From contig OY782882.1 of the NCBI GenBank assembly GCA_963678485.1, positions 2,852,001 through 2,916,000 of the forward strand: a stretch of 64,000 bases of DNA, given 5' to 3'. Under the pieces are notes generated by a model. It did not search any database. It saw only the letters and a list, made by a program, of their open reading frames with translations, and was not told the origin of the DNA. The translations under genes were made by a program, and so were the position numbers. The stretch's first letter is position 1. Each line of letters opens with the position of its first letter. Origin of the DNA: CALGYY01 sp963678485 (GTDB lineage Bacteria > Bacteroidota > Bacteroidia > Bacteroidales > CAIWKO01). Shown here one piece after another: positions 25,318-35,694 of this stretch.

Positions 25318-27597
25318 TTATTTCGATATGATCACTTTTATTGTTTGAATGTTGTTGCCTGAAGTCAGTACCAAATAGTAAAGACCTGCTTCATAATTTG
25401 TGGTATTGAGCGAAAAGGTATAAGTATCTGCGTTTGCTATTTCGTTATTGTTTGCAATAGTAGTAACAATGCGGCCTGTAATATCTCTTAAGGTCAAATT
25501 GTAGTTTGCAGGATTAATCAATGAAAACTGAATTGTTGTATTGCCAATCGCCGGGTTAGGGTTAGCCTGAAAGTTGGATAAGGATAATCCCAGATCATCA
25601 ATCCCAGAATTATCAATCACCAAGACATTTCCAAGATATGGAATATAGTTAAATGCGGTGGCACAAACGGTGATTGAATCAACTTGTGTGAGAGGAGGGA
25701 AAGTGACCGTAGCTGCTCCTCCGCTTACTGTAGCTGTTCCAATGATTTCATGATTTATGGTAAGACAAACTAATGCGCCTTCTGCATCGCAATTCACAAG
25801 GAAACTTGAGTCACCAATGTTGATGATGGGTGAATGTGTGGTAGTCATGGTTGCAGGATTATCGGTGCGAACCATAAGAGAAGGATCACCAAAGATCGTC
25901 CATGTATCCGTCATATTATAATCACTGTAGGTGTCGTTCATTTTGAAAATACCACAGATAGATAATCCTCCAAAAGTGCGTTTAATATTCCCCACATATG
26001 ACTCAACAAGAATATCCACCATTTCATCTTGCCCTTCCATAGGTGGACTCCAGCTTTGGTTAATGGTCGACATTAATGTCGCAACGGCACCTGCGGGTTG
26101 AGAGTTGTAGGTTTGTCGCATCCAGCCTTCAGCGAAGCATGTACCTGCGGTGAAATTGCCATTCACACAGGCAACAGACCAAATGAAAGGAAGTACAGAT
26201 GTATTCGTAAGTGTTGCAATATCTGAATTGCTGAATCCAGTAGTTCCAAAAGAATTATCCGAACCATGTCCGGTATAAGTGATGATTCCCGTTCCGTTAT
26301 TTATTTCCGTCTTCAATTGATTGGCGGTAGCATCGCCAGATGCATCCACACCTCCCTGACTCCCGTCGAAAAGTTCAGCACGGGTAGTATAAGTAAAGGC
26401 GAGCAAGTCGGAAAGAATATTACGTTGATGAGTATAATCGTATTCGTTGTCATCACCGGGGCCTTGCGATGAAGCAATACCTACAGCATGATTGTATTTT
26501 CCCGGAGTGATTGAAGGCGATTTTTCGTAATTAACCGAACGCGTTACCTGAGTTTGCACATGCGCAACACTCTCCGCAGAGAAGCGTCCAATCAGGATTT
26601 CCTGATAATGGTCGTTTCCTGAAATATAACCAAACGTTGGATCGGAGCCGCCACCCGAAACAGTGAAAGTGGGGATTTGCGCGACGTCACCAACTAATAG
26701 CAGAAATGCAAGACCATTGGTATTATAATAATTCGTGACATAGGTCTTGATGTCCGCAGCGGTTGCTCCAGCGGTTGAAACGGCTACCATTTCAGTAGGA
26801 ATACCTTCTGTGTTTTTCCAAATTACAAAAGGTTCCATAGCTGACATATATGAATCATAACAGATAATCAACATATTTCCAGTTTCTGTTATGGGTTCGT
26901 ATTTGGCGAGTTTGCTAAAATTCAGAAATTGCTTGTTGTAAATCTTAGCGAATTCCTGGTTTAGACTGCTGATTTCCTTAGTGCGATTGAAAACGTTGAT
27001 GGAACTGCTTCCGTTTTTCACAACACGAACTACAATGTTTGTATACACGCGAAGCACTTTTGTTACAGGGTTATACTGATAGGGATAGAGCACCACTGTT
27101 TGTCCACGGTAATCGCGTAAGATGTATGGATCCTTTAATTCTGCGATATTTCCGGGATAAAACTGATCCTCGTTATAGGCTTCACCATATGTATAAGGAA
27201 CATTGGCCGGATTGATATCTCGAGTAAAGTTTCCTTTAGATGGGGCGATTTCAATATTTGTAAAGTCTGTGTATTCGCTTTGTTCTACCTGAACCTCCAT
27301 CTTCGCATCATCAGGAATAATCAGGGATGTAGTAACTTTAGGAAGATCTGGAGCGCCTGCAAATAGGATAGGAGTAGCTTCATCAAGCGAAATGATTTGG
27401 GCTGTACCTCTTGGTGTTTGCACTTCAGATTCCATAAAGCCTTCGACCTTAAGCTGAATAGTAGATGACTGCTGCGACGCGGCCAATAAGCTAAGCTTAG
27501 CTGCTTTGTTTTGAAGTGAGGTTGCACCAACCCATTGCTGAGCATTAAGAAGCGATGCGGATAACAAAAGAATACAAACGAAAACTATTTTTTTCAT
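25318..27597 (-). CDS. Gingipain-like C25 cysteine protease with T9SS type A sorting domain (first of tandem pair)
   Basis: 759 residues: signal peptide ending LLNAQ, an N-terminal propeptide-like region, and a C25 catalytic domain at about 240-590. The catalytic His444 is in YTGHGSDN and Cys477 in WSVACVNGN, 33 residues apart exactly as in Arg-gingipain RgpB (His211/Cys244). A short Ig-like module (IGTATVSGGAATVTFPPL) and the T9SS type A domain follow (NPNPAIGNTTIQFSL, TLRDITGRIVTTI, YEAGLYYLVL). It is presumably exported through the outer membrane by T9SS and attached to or released from the surface. It lies 8 bases downstream of its larger paralogue in one operon. Confidence 0.92.
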   Translation of the reverse strand: MKKIVFVCILLLSASLLNAQQWVGATSLQNKAAKLSLLAASQQSSTIQLKVEGFMESEVQTPRGTAQIISLDEATPILFAGAPDLPKVTTSLIIPDDAKMEVQVEQSEYTDFTNIEIAPSKGNFTRDINPANVPYTYGEAYNEDQFYPGNIAELKDPYILRDYRGQTVVLYPYQYNPVTKVLRVYTNIVVRVVKNGSSSINVFNRTKEISSLNQEFAKIYNKQFLNFSKLAKYEPITETGNMLIICYDSYMSAMEPFVIWKNTEGIPTEMVAVSTAGATAADIKTYVTNYYNTNGLAFLLLVGDVAQIPTFTVSGGGSDPTFGYISGNDHYQEILIGRFSAESVAHVQTQVTRSVNYEKSPSITPGKYNHAVGIASSQGPGDDNEYDYTHQRNILSDLLAFTYTTRAELFDGSQGGVDASGDATANQLKTEINNGTGIITYTGHGSDNSFGTTGFSNSDIATLTNTSVLPFIWSVACVNGNFTAGTCFAEGWMRQTYNSQPAGAVATLMSTINQSWSPPMEGQDEMVDILVESYVGNIKRTFGGLSICGIFKMNDTYSDYNMTDTWTIFGDPSLMVRTDNPATMTTTHSPIINIGDSSFLVNCDAEGALVCLTINHEIIGTATVSGGAATVTFPPLTQVDSITVCATAFNYIPYLGNVLVIDNSGIDDLGLSLSNFQANPNPAIGNTTIQFSLINPANYNLTLRDITGRIVTTIANNNEIANADTYTFSLNTTNYEAGLYYLVLTSGNNIQTIKVIISK

Positions 27598-27605
27598 CGC
27601 AGGAT

Positions 27606-30600
27606 TTATTTAGTGATGATAATTTTCGTTGACTTTGTTTCTTTATTGCTGTTGAGTACGAGATAGTATAAACCTGCATCGTACGACGAAAGGTTGATCA
27701 TCACATTATGAGTGCCAGCAACTTTTCCCGGAAGAGACAATGGTGTGTTAACAACGCGACCAGTAACATCCATTAATTTTAGGGTTACATCTGAGTTTTC
27801 GGTCAGTGTAAACTGTATCATAGTCATTCCTGAAGAAGGATTGGGGCTGGCGGTAAGCGAAGAAATAATAGTGTTGGGTTCTTCAACGCCAATGAAAGTA
27901 GTCATAACCGGTGGGAATATGATGTAATCGACCCAAGCGGCATCGCTGCCAGAGGAAACAGAACCATCTTTGCTATAGACCCATGAAAATGTATGAGGAC
28001 CTGCTGCGACCGGATAGTATGCTTTTGACCAGGCAATTTCTCCACTCCAATCGTCTTTGTCGGCGCCATCTATTTTGAAATATAATTTATCGTAATCGGC
28101 TTCGCTGGACACTTTTTTCCAAAAGGAAATTGTGTCGTTAATCATTGCAGATATTTCCAGAGAAAGCGTTGATGATTGATCATCGGTGATATTTCCGGAT
28201 TGTGCGCAATAGGTTCCTTCGTAAGGATTCGAGCTGGTAATCGTCCAGGGAACATCACCACCCTGAGTCCAGTCAAACTGGCTGAAATCGTTTGTTTCCC
28301 AATCTTCGTCAACCATTCCAAGAGGAATTAAATAATTATATGAAGCGGTATATCCTCCGGAAACAACTGTATAAACGAGTTCAACCATTGCTGAATCGGG
28401 GGCAGAAGAAGCTACAGTAAGGTTGAATGTGGCGTTTGCATTTGTACTCTTAACCAAGGTTCCAAAATTATGTGTGCCATTATTAATGGTCACATATTGA
28501 GGTGTGGTAGTAGTAAGTGTACCAACCGTTGAAAGAGCGTCGGCATGGCCATTATTCAAGGTGTTGATGATAATGTTGACGACTTCACTTGTGTCAAGAC
28601 AGCCGTTAGCATTGCCTGCAGCATCGTCGATGGTGAAACTTCCAATAGCCAACTTAGGTGCATTGGCAGTAAGGGTGAAGTTGGAAGTCCATGTGTTTGC
28701 AGCATTGTCGGCGATATTAAGAGTAAATGGTATAGACTGTTGATCGGGAATACTGTTGCTTACTGTGAACGCATAAGCGCCGGTTTGTGCAGCATCTGCG
28801 GCTGAAGTAATATTACCAAAGGTTTGGTTATTGTCGGTAATATTTATTTCAGTATTCGTTGATGAAAGTGTTGCTGTTACTCCGTTTGCTGTAGCTAAAC
28901 CAAAATTATGAAGTGTTACGTCGAGTGAAATATTTTCGCTATAATCAATTTGAGAATCATTATTTCCGGTAGGGTCGTTAACTACATTGCTTGCGTGAAG
29001 CACATATGGACCGGCCGGGTTGGCGATAATCACAGTACTAATAAAAGGTGCTCCGTTTTGACGGGTGATAACCACATCAGCAGTTCCAGGATTTGAAGTT
29101 CCGGTTAGTGGAACAATAACGTGTCCCGTAGAATCTGAAAGAGCAGCGCCTAACAAGGTTCCGTTCAATGATACTGCAGCGTATGACCATGGATCAGTTT
29201 GAATCTCGAAGGTTGTTGAGTTTAATGGGATAATAGCATTATAGGTTGCAGTGATTGCTGAAGGAACACCAAAGTACACCATCAACGATGGATCGCCCAT
29301 AAGGTGATAAATTTCCCAATAATACTGAACACTGGAGCCACTCTGGGTTACAGCGAGATTGCCGCCAAACATATATTGGGCTTGCGACATAGTCCATTTG
29401 GCAAAGGTTTCACCGTGTGAATGGAATACTCTGTCGTAAGCGCCAAGAGCTGTTGCATCATACACAGGATTGACCTGAATGCTGGAACGATATCCAACAC
29501 CAAAGTAATAATCTTCGTTCCAATAACTCACATTTGAACCTCCGATATAGCCGATTGCACCTTTCAGATCTGCGCGAAGCAGTGCTTCTCCAAAACATTC
29601 GGTATCGTCGAATTTGTTAGTCAGACAGCAATTACCAACCATCAAAGGATACATATGAGCATTAGCAAGTGTAGCCACATCGCTTACGCTGAAAGATGGA
29701 TCTGACCAGCCGCTGGAGCCGCCGTGGGCAGTGTAGTTTGCAAAACAAACACCTTTGGAGACTTCCTGAATGATAGTTGCAGCGCTAGTTGCAGAAGCAG
29801 GGTAGAGGAATGTTGCAGAATTAAGACCATTGGTAGAATTAAAATACTGCGATGTTCCGTAATTGATCTGACCATTGCCGTAGGTTGGAGCATTACCTGC
29901 ATCCACACCTGCAATCATCACAACATTATCAAGGAAGGTTTTTACTGGCATGAGATATTGTTCGTACTCCAGTGTTTTGTCAATTTGTGGCTGAAGCTGA
30001 GCAACGCTGGTTGCTGAGAACCGACCATAGAGCATTTCAGGGACATAATCACCAGTATACTCGCAATAATATAGATCGGATACGTGCCCGCTGCAAGCAT
30101 TAGATGGAATCTGAGCAACATCACCAACGAATAAAACGAACGTAGGAGCGGGGTCACCGGCAGTGCCTGCATTATATAAACCCTGAAGATAATTCTTGAT
30201 TGAGGTTGTTGTATTTCCTACAGAAGCATTGTTAGTATATCCTTCGATAACCTTGAAACCTTTTTTTGTTTTCCACTGAACAAAAGGCTGTAGTGCGGTT
30301 TGAAACATAGGATCGGCAATGATGACATACTTAATTGGATATTTCGAAATCAAATCCTTTTGGGTGGGCTCTTTATAATTCAGTAATGATTGATAAGTTC
30401 CATCAAATAATGGTGAATATTTATCTGCCTTCAACTGTTGTGTTGCAGCAATATCAGCACCTGTAAAGATAATTTCAGCATCTAGATCGGTAAGAATCTT
30501 CACCATTCCGGTTACAGGATTGTACTGAACAGGAGAAATCTCCAGACGTGCAAGGCGCACTCCGCGCATAAAGCCGATGCTTTCTACATGAACCGCATCG

Positions 30601-31049
30601 AAACCAAAATAGGCATCGTTGAGGTAAGTAGCTGAATTATATTGAAAGGGAACCAATGCGGGATTCTCGCTTTTTGAGATAGAGCGCTGGTTTGGAATAA
30701 TCGGGAACTGACTTCCTAATTCTTCCAAAGTATATTCCTGATAAACCGCCTTAATAATATGAATGTCGAAGGAGGCGCCGACAGGGACTTCGATTAATTT
30801 CTTTAATATCGGAAGACGGGGATCGCCATTTTGCAGGCTGAATCCATAATCCGGTATGCTGAGCTGTACAAATACGCCAAGTGGTGTGTTGACTTTCATC
30901 AACAACAAATCCTCTTTAGTGACAGTGTTAGCGATTCGTAATTTGGAATAAGTGTTTTCTTTAACAGTCAATTTTCCATCGATGGGGGAAATGGCAAATA
31001 CCTGCACCGAAAACAACAATGCACACAAAGAAAGCAGCAAGGTTCTCAT
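27606..31049 (-). CDS. Large gingipain-like C25 cysteine protease with T9SS type A sorting domain
   Basis: 1147 residues from MRTLLLSLCALLFSVQVFA; the 96 bases of open frame upstream look non-coding. The propeptide-like N-terminal part shares text with the neighbour (DPRLPILKKLIEVP, PVQYNPVTGMVKI). The C25 domain has His442 in YTAHGGSSGW and Cys475 in GNCCLTN, again 33 apart. After it come Ig-like and CARDB-like modules (NNDSQIDYSENISLDVTLHNFG; GCLDTSEVVNIIINTLNNGHA), a carbohydrate-binding-like jelly-roll region (EDWETNDFSQFDWTQGGDVPW) and the sorting domain (NPSSGMTMIQFTL, LMDVTGRVV, YDAGLYYLVL). It probably digests extracellular protein for nutrition. Confidence 0.92.
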   Translation of the reverse strand: MRTLLLSLCALLFSVQVFAISPIDGKLTVKENTYSKLRIANTVTKEDLLLMKVNTPLGVFVQLSIPDYGFSLQNGDPRLPILKKLIEVPVGASFDIHIIKAVYQEYTLEELGSQFPIIPNQRSISKSENPALVPFQYNSATYLNDAYFGFDAVHVESIGFMRGVRLARLEISPVQYNPVTGMVKILTDLDAEIIFTGADIAATQQLKADKYSPLFDGTYQSLLNYKEPTQKDLISKYPIKYVIIADPMFQTALQPFVQWKTKKGFKVIEGYTNNASVGNTTTSIKNYLQGLYNAGTAGDPAPTFVLFVGDVAQIPSNACSGHVSDLYYCEYTGDYVPEMLYGRFSATSVAQLQPQIDKTLEYEQYLMPVKTFLDNVVMIAGVDAGNAPTYGNGQINYGTSQYFNSTNGLNSATFLYPASATSAATIIQEVSKGVCFANYTAHGGSSGWSDPSFSVSDVATLANAHMYPLMVGNCCLTNKFDDTECFGEALLRADLKGAIGYIGGSNVSYWNEDYYFGVGYRSSIQVNPVYDATALGAYDRVFHSHGETFAKWTMSQAQYMFGGNLAVTQSGSSVQYYWEIYHLMGDPSLMVYFGVPSAITATYNAIIPLNSTTFEIQTDPWSYAAVSLNGTLLGAALSDSTGHVIVPLTGTSNPGTADVVITRQNGAPFISTVIIANPAGPYVLHASNVVNDPTGNNDSQIDYSENISLDVTLHNFGLATANGVTATLSSTNTEINITDNNQTFGNITSAADAAQTGAYAFTVSNSIPDQQSIPFTLNIADNAANTWTSNFTLTANAPKLAIGSFTIDDAAGNANGCLDTSEVVNIIINTLNNGHADALSTVGTLTTTTPQYVTINNGTHNFGTLVKSTNANATFNLTVASSAPDSAMVELVYTVVSGGYTASYNYLIPLGMVDEDWETNDFSQFDWTQGGDVPWTITSSNPYEGTYCAQSGNITDDQSSTLSLEISAMINDTISFWKKVSSEADYDKLYFKIDGADKDDWSGEIAWSKAYYPVAAGPHTFSWVYSKDGSVSSGSDAAWVDYIIFPPVMTTFIGVEEPNTIISSLTASPNPSSGMTMIQFTLTENSDVTLKLMDVTGRVVNTPLSLPGKVAGTHNVMINLSSYDAGLYYLVLNSNKETKSTKIIITK

Positions 31050-31179
31050 AATCGAAGAATATAAAATTATTAATGGAATGCTATAAATCCTACTGGTTGA
31101 GGTTTTAGAACAGTCAAAGGTAGAAAACGCCCGCGTAATATGCAAACAGCACAGGCGATTAACAAAATATTAACAGGGG

Positions 31180-32703
31180 CTATATGAGTGGGTTCCCTGT
31201 CATCTCGACAGGAATCTCAATGCCCATAAGTTTTAGTATGCTTGGAGCGAGATCGGCCAATTTTCCGTCTTTAAGAACTAAATTTCGCGAATCGTGCAGG
31301 AAACATGGAACTGGGTTAACGGAGTGTGCAGTGTTGGGACTGCCATCTTCGTTGATTACATAATCAGCATTTCCATGATCAGCGGTGATGATTACCGAAT
31401 ATCCCGCCTTGATAGCTTTCTCAGTTACGGCTTGGGCGCAACTATCAACCGCTTCAAGTGCTTGTTCAATGGCAGTATAGATTCCTGTATGACCCACCAT
31501 ATCTGCATTAGCGAAGTTCAGACAAATGAAATCCGCACCTTCAGGCGTGAGCTCAGGTAAAATAGCGTCTCTGACTTCGAAGGCGCTCATTTCAGGTTTG
31601 AGATCATAAGTGGCCACCTTTGGTGATTGGATTAAGATGCGCTTTTCGCCATCAAAGGCATCTTCACGGCCGCCACTGAAGAAGAAGGTGACATGGGGAT
31701 ACTTCTCTGTTTCTGCGATACGGATTTGCGTAAGTCCATGGCGACTGATTACTTCGCCTAATGTCATGCTCACATCATCTTTATCGAATGCAATGTTTAC
31801 GTTATGATAGGATTCATCGTAACGGGTCATGGTTATATAATGCAATGGCAGAGTATGCATACCCGCTTCCGGCATATCCTTTTGTGTCAATACTGTGGTA
31901 ATCTCGCGAAGACGATCGGTGCGGAAATTCACACAAATAACAACATCGCCCGATTTGATTAATCCTAACGGATTTCCTTCATTGTCGGTAATTACCACAG
32001 GTTTTATAAATTCATCGGTAATTCCTTCGCTGTAGGATTCCTCAATAGCTTGTAATACATCGTGATGTTTTTTTCCAATGCCTGCAGTAAGCAGGTCGTA
32101 TCCCACTTTCACACGCTCCCAGCGTTTGTCGCGATCCATGGTGTAGTAGCGCCCGCACAAACTGGCAATACGTGCATTACCTTGTTGAATGTGTTCGTTA
32201 ACCTCTTTTACGAATTCTAAACCGCTGTGTGGATCGGTATCGCGACCATCAGTGATGGCATGTACGAATACTTTTTTCACTGAAGCGGCTGTAGCCATAT
32301 CGCACATTGCCATCATGTGACTGCTCAGCGAGTGTACTCCTCCATCGCCCATCAATCCTATTAAATGAACAGATACATCCTGCTGTTTTGCATAAGTAAG
32401 GGCATCTACTAAGACCGGGTTTTGATTGAAACTTCCATCCTTAATAGCACGATTAATCCGTACAAGATCCTGATAAACCACACGGCCAGCGCCGATGTTC
32501 AAGTGACCAACCTCTGAGTTGCCCATTTGTCCTTCGGGCAAACCCACTGCTTCTCCGAAAGGAATCAACTGACTGTGTGACCAATCAGCAGACTTATAAA
32601 GTGATTTAAAAAATGGCGTATTGGCATTCCAGATGGCATCTGCTTTCGAATGATCGCCTTCGCCCCAGCCATCCATAATCATTAACAGAACTTTTGTTTT
32701 CAT
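31180..32703 (-). CDS. gpmI: 2,3-bisphosphoglycerate-independent phosphoglycerate mutase
   Basis: 507 residues from MKTKVLLMIMDGWGEG (ATG at 32703; 60 extra upstream bases are discarded). Interconverts 3- and 2-phosphoglycerate in glycolysis using two Mn ions. Metal ligand Asp11 is in IMDGWG, the phosphorylated Ser63 in QMGNSEVGHLNIGAGRV, with HAITDGRDTDP and the C-terminal ITADHGNADYVINEDG carrying further metal ligands. A TAACTTTG box (32735-32728, minus strand) about 25 bases upstream is a candidate -7 element. Confidence 0.97.
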   Translation of the reverse strand: MKTKVLLMIMDGWGEGDHSKADAIWNANTPFFKSLYKSADWSHSQLIPFGEAVGLPEGQMGNSEVGHLNIGAGRVVYQDLVRINRAIKDGSFNQNPVLVDALTYAKQQDVSVHLIGLMGDGGVHSLSSHMMAMCDMATAASVKKVFVHAITDGRDTDPHSGLEFVKEVNEHIQQGNARIASLCGRYYTMDRDKRWERVKVGYDLLTAGIGKKHHDVLQAIEESYSEGITDEFIKPVVITDNEGNPLGLIKSGDVVICVNFRTDRLREITTVLTQKDMPEAGMHTLPLHYITMTRYDESYHNVNIAFDKDDVSMTLGEVISRHGLTQIRIAETEKYPHVTFFFSGGREDAFDGEKRILIQSPKVATYDLKPEMSAFEVRDAILPELTPEGADFICLNFANADMVGHTGIYTAIEQALEAVDSCAQAVTEKAIKAGYSVIITADHGNADYVINEDGSPNTAHSVNPVPCFLHDSRNLVLKDGKLADLAPSILKLMGIEIPVEMTGNPLI

Positions 32704-33177
32704 AAGAGGTGCAAATTGAAGATAATGCAAAGTTACGAATTTTCGCGGCATGGGTTTGCACAATACCGTTTTTGGGCCATTTGAATGAGCAAAGATTGTT
32801 TAATTAACGGGTGCTGAAATTTTGTGAGGTTATCTATTAAGCTTGAATTTCAAATTTGCGTGTAGCCATTACTTAAAACCAACGACAATAAATTTCTGAA
32901 ACCCCTATTCTAAACGTTTTAGCTGTAATATTATTCATTGATTTGTCACAACTTATTTATGCTTTTTTAAGAAGGAGAGGAGGTGCCCGCACTAACACCT
33001 GATGATGTTAAAACACTGTTAGGATTTTTCGAAAAGGGTCGTTTTATTGTAAATTTGAATAGAAACAGGAAACCTTTTAATTGAGAGCTGCGTATAAATT
33101 CTTAAAAATGCGCGGGAACATCTCAGGATGGTTTAAAGAATACGGAGATGTTATTGACAAAACTTATTAATGAAGTC
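32704..33177. other. Divergent intergenic region upstream of gpmI and the PorE-like gene
   Basis: 474 bases with no convincing gene. On the minus strand TAACTTTG (32735-32728) could serve gpmI. On the plus strand TAAATTTG at 33050-33057 could serve the PorE-like gene and would give a leader of about 115 bases. An in-frame ATG at 33148 exists but precedes the signal peptide by ten residues. Confidence 0.5.
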
Positions 33178-35418
33178 ATGGAAACACATAGGTACAAACA
33201 ACTAAGGATACTTTTCTTGTTTGGGATATTATTTACTCTTACACTATCCGTTGCAGGTCAAAATGTTGAATTTAAAAAGGAGAATTTTCCTAATCAAGGT
33301 TCTGACTTAAAGAAGGCATTGAAGAGTATTAAGAAAGGTGATGATCTTTTTAATCAGGACACCCGCGGTAGTTATGGCGAAGCCTTGGAATATTATCTTG
33401 AGGCCAATCATTTTAACCATCAGAACGCCTCATTAAATTATAGGATGGGTGTTTGTTATCTTAAATCGTACGATAAAAGTCTTGCCTTATCATTTCTGGA
33501 AACCGCACGCAGTCTGGATTCTAATGTTTCCAAACAACTTTGTCTTTATTTAGGAATGGCTTATCAGTACGAATCCAGGTTTCAGGAAGCTTTAAAATGC
33601 TTTGCTCATTACGAGCAATCGCTCTCTGTCAAAGAAAAAGAGCGTGAAAATGCCATTATTCAGCAACGGGTTAAGGAGTGCGAAGCCGGTTTAAAATTGA
33701 AGGCCAATCCCAACGTAATTCAATTTGATAAGCTAACCGACAAGGTTAATTCGAAATGGGATGAATACTGTCCCGTGATTGACGCGGCTGAGAGCATCAT
33801 GGCATTTACTTCCCGCCGCAAGAGTTCTGTTGGTGAGCGTATCAATCCGCTTGACGGACTATATTTCGAAGATATTTATTTTACGTTTAAGGATTTTTCT
33901 TCATATTGGGATTATCCTGAAAATCCTGGCTCCCCATTGAATGGGAAAGCCAATGATGCCACGGTTGAAATTTCGGCTGATGGCAATCTACTCACTATAT
34001 ACAAAAATATTAAGGGAAAGGATTACATCTGCGAAAGCAGCAAACAGGGCGGTAGCTGGGAAAAGCCGCGTAAACTGGATTCTGAAATCAACAAATTGGG
34101 ATATCATCAACCTTCGGCTGCTTATACCCGCGACAGAAAAACCATTTACTATGTGAGTGATCAAAAAGGCGGATTTGGTGGTACCGATATTTACTACAGC
34201 CAGATGCAGCCTGATGGCACTTGGTCGCCATCGAAAAACCTGGGACCTAATGTGAACAGTGCATATGATGAAGAGGCGCCCTTTCTTTTTGCAGATTCTA
34301 CCTTATATTTCAGCTCACGTGGTTTCAACAGCATGGGTGGATATGATGTCTTTGTTTCAAAATTGCGCAGCGACGGTAATTGGACAGCTCCAGTAAATAT
34401 GGGCGTTCCTTTGAATTCTCCCGGCGACGATCTGTATTTGGTGGTATCTCCTTCCGGAGAATCCTATGTTTCTTCCGATCGCACGGGAGGGTATGGTGGC
34501 TTCGATATTTATCATATTAAGTTTAATCTGAATATCGAAGATTTGTTTGCGAAAGTACCGCCAGTGTTTATTCATGGTTTGGTGACCGATGAAGAAAGCA
34601 CCGAAGGCGTAATTGCAATGGTAGATGTGCACGGAAAGACCGGAGACAATCTGGTTCCGGGCGGACAGACCGATAGTCTTGGCGTATTTGTGGCCGGACT
34701 CCCATCGATGAAATCATACGAAATGACGATACAGCCGATGCTGTGCGATTCATTGAAAACGCCTGCCAATTTGGTGACAGGGACTTTATATGATCCTAAA
34801 TATGATTTAAGCAAAACGGATAGCATCCCCAGAACGAAGATAGCAGCAACACTCAAGGATTACCGCACAGGCCGACCATTGCAATTCCCTGTGGAGATAG
34901 TAGATATGGCAACTAATATCGTTGCGGTACGTGCTATGCCCGATGTTGATGGAAAATTTTCTGTTGAATTGCCGTCCGCATCGAGTTATAAGTTTCATGT
35001 GTTTACCAAGTCCTGTGCGCACAAGCCGGTAGCTATTTTGCAGCCTGAAAATTATACGGTTAGTGAGGTTGACGGTATGAAAATTAAATTGGAGAACGTC
35101 TATTTTGATTTCGATCGCAGCGATATCCGTGTTGATGCAGCCGAAATTCTGAACAGGCATAAGACTTTATTCAGCCGTTTCGAAAGCTGGAAGATTGTTG
35201 TTGCCGGTCACACCGACAATATGGGCTCGGAAGAATACAATTATTATTTATCGAAGAAGCGCGCTAAGGCAGTTGTTGATTATCTGATTGCAAAGGGAAT
35301 AAAGAAGGGTCAGATGAAGATGGAATGGTACGGTTACGATCGTCCAGCCACCAGCAACCAGACCGAGGAAGGGCGTCAGTTGAACCGTCGTGTCGAATTT
35401 ACGATAACAAAATATTAG
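33178..35418 (+). CDS. OmpA-family protein with TPR, PD40 propeller, carboxypeptidase-regulatory-like and OmpA domains (PorE-like)
   Basis: 746 residues. The start at 33178 opens the signal peptide (METHRYKQLRILFLFGILF...SVAGQ). Domains in order: TPRs at about 40-160 (YGEALEYYLEANHFNHQNASLNYRMGVCYL); PD40/WD40-like propeller at about 185-430 (RDRKTIYYVSDQKGGFGGTDIYY, LYFSSRGFNSMGGYDVF, SSDRTGGYGGFDIYHI); one or two carboxypeptidase-regulatory-like beta domains at about 440-620; OmpA peptidoglycan-binding domain at about 630-745 (VYFDFDRSDIR, VAGHTDNMGSEEYNYYLSKKRAK, NRRVEFTI). This is the architecture of PorE, a T9SS component tying the machinery to peptidoglycan. Unlike PorE it has no lipobox, so equivalence is inferred, not shown. 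Confidence 0.82.
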   Translation: METHRYKQLRILFLFGILFTLTLSVAGQNVEFKKENFPNQGSDLKKALKSIKKGDDLFNQDTRGSYGEALEYYLEANHFNHQNASLNYRMGVCYLKSYDKSLALSFLETARSLDSNVSKQLCLYLGMAYQYESRFQEALKCFAHYEQSLSVKEKERENAIIQQRVKECEAGLKLKANPNVIQFDKLTDKVNSKWDEYCPVIDAAESIMAFTSRRKSSVGERINPLDGLYFEDIYFTFKDFSSYWDYPENPGSPLNGKANDATVEISADGNLLTIYKNIKGKDYICESSKQGGSWEKPRKLDSEINKLGYHQPSAAYTRDRKTIYYVSDQKGGFGGTDIYYSQMQPDGTWSPSKNLGPNVNSAYDEEAPFLFADSTLYFSSRGFNSMGGYDVFVSKLRSDGNWTAPVNMGVPLNSPGDDLYLVVSPSGESYVSSDRTGGYGGFDIYHIKFNLNIEDLFAKVPPVFIHGLVTDEESTEGVIAMVDVHGKTGDNLVPGGQTDSLGVFVAGLPSMKSYEMTIQPMLCDSLKTPANLVTGTLYDPKYDLSKTDSIPRTKIAATLKDYRTGRPLQFPVEIVDMATNIVAVRAMPDVDGKFSVELPSASSYKFHVFTKSCAHKPVAILQPENYTVSEVDGMKIKLENVYFDFDRSDIRVDAAEILNRHKTLFSRFESWKIVVAGHTDNMGSEEYNYYLSKKRAKAVVDYLIAKGIKKGQMKMEWYGYDRPATSNQTEEGRQLNRRVEFTITKY

Positions 35419-35465
35419 TTTGATTGATTGTTAAGTGCAAGTCGCAGCAAAATTTTTGTTGCGGC

Positions 35466-35495
35466 TTGTTTTGTTTTAAAAAAGTAGTATCTTTG
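35466..35495 (+). promoter_or_regulatory. Predicted promoter of tRNA-Asn
   Basis: TTG at 35466-35468, 19-base spacer, TATCTTTG at 35488-35495: a full match to the TTG/TAnnTTTG consensus, 16 bases before the mature tRNA. Confidence 0.7.
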
Positions 35496-35511
35496 CACCC
35501 TGTTTTTACAC

Positions 35512-35585
35512 TCCTCCCTAGCTCAGTTGGTTAGAGCATCTGACTGTTAATCAGAGGGTCGCTGGTTCAAGTCCAGCGGGGGGAG
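35512..35585 (+). tRNA. tRNA-Asn (anticodon GTT)
   Basis: 74-base cloverleaf. The acceptor TCCTCCC pairs with GGGGGGA (one G-T pair), the D-arm is GCTCAGTTGGTTAGAGC, the anticodon stem-loop is TCTGA-CTGTTAA-TCAGA with anticodon GTT at 35546-35548, and the T-arm is GCTGG-TTCAAGT-CCAGC. The discriminator is G and CCA is not encoded. It marks the left border of the accessory stretch. Confidence 0.97.
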
Positions 35586-35694
35586 CTAAAAAAAAGAGTG
35601 AGAGTGAGAGTGAGGTGCGAGAGAGCCGAACTTCATTCTCACTTTTTTTTTCTCTAGCCTCACGCTCACCCACACTCTTGTATTTATGGATTCT

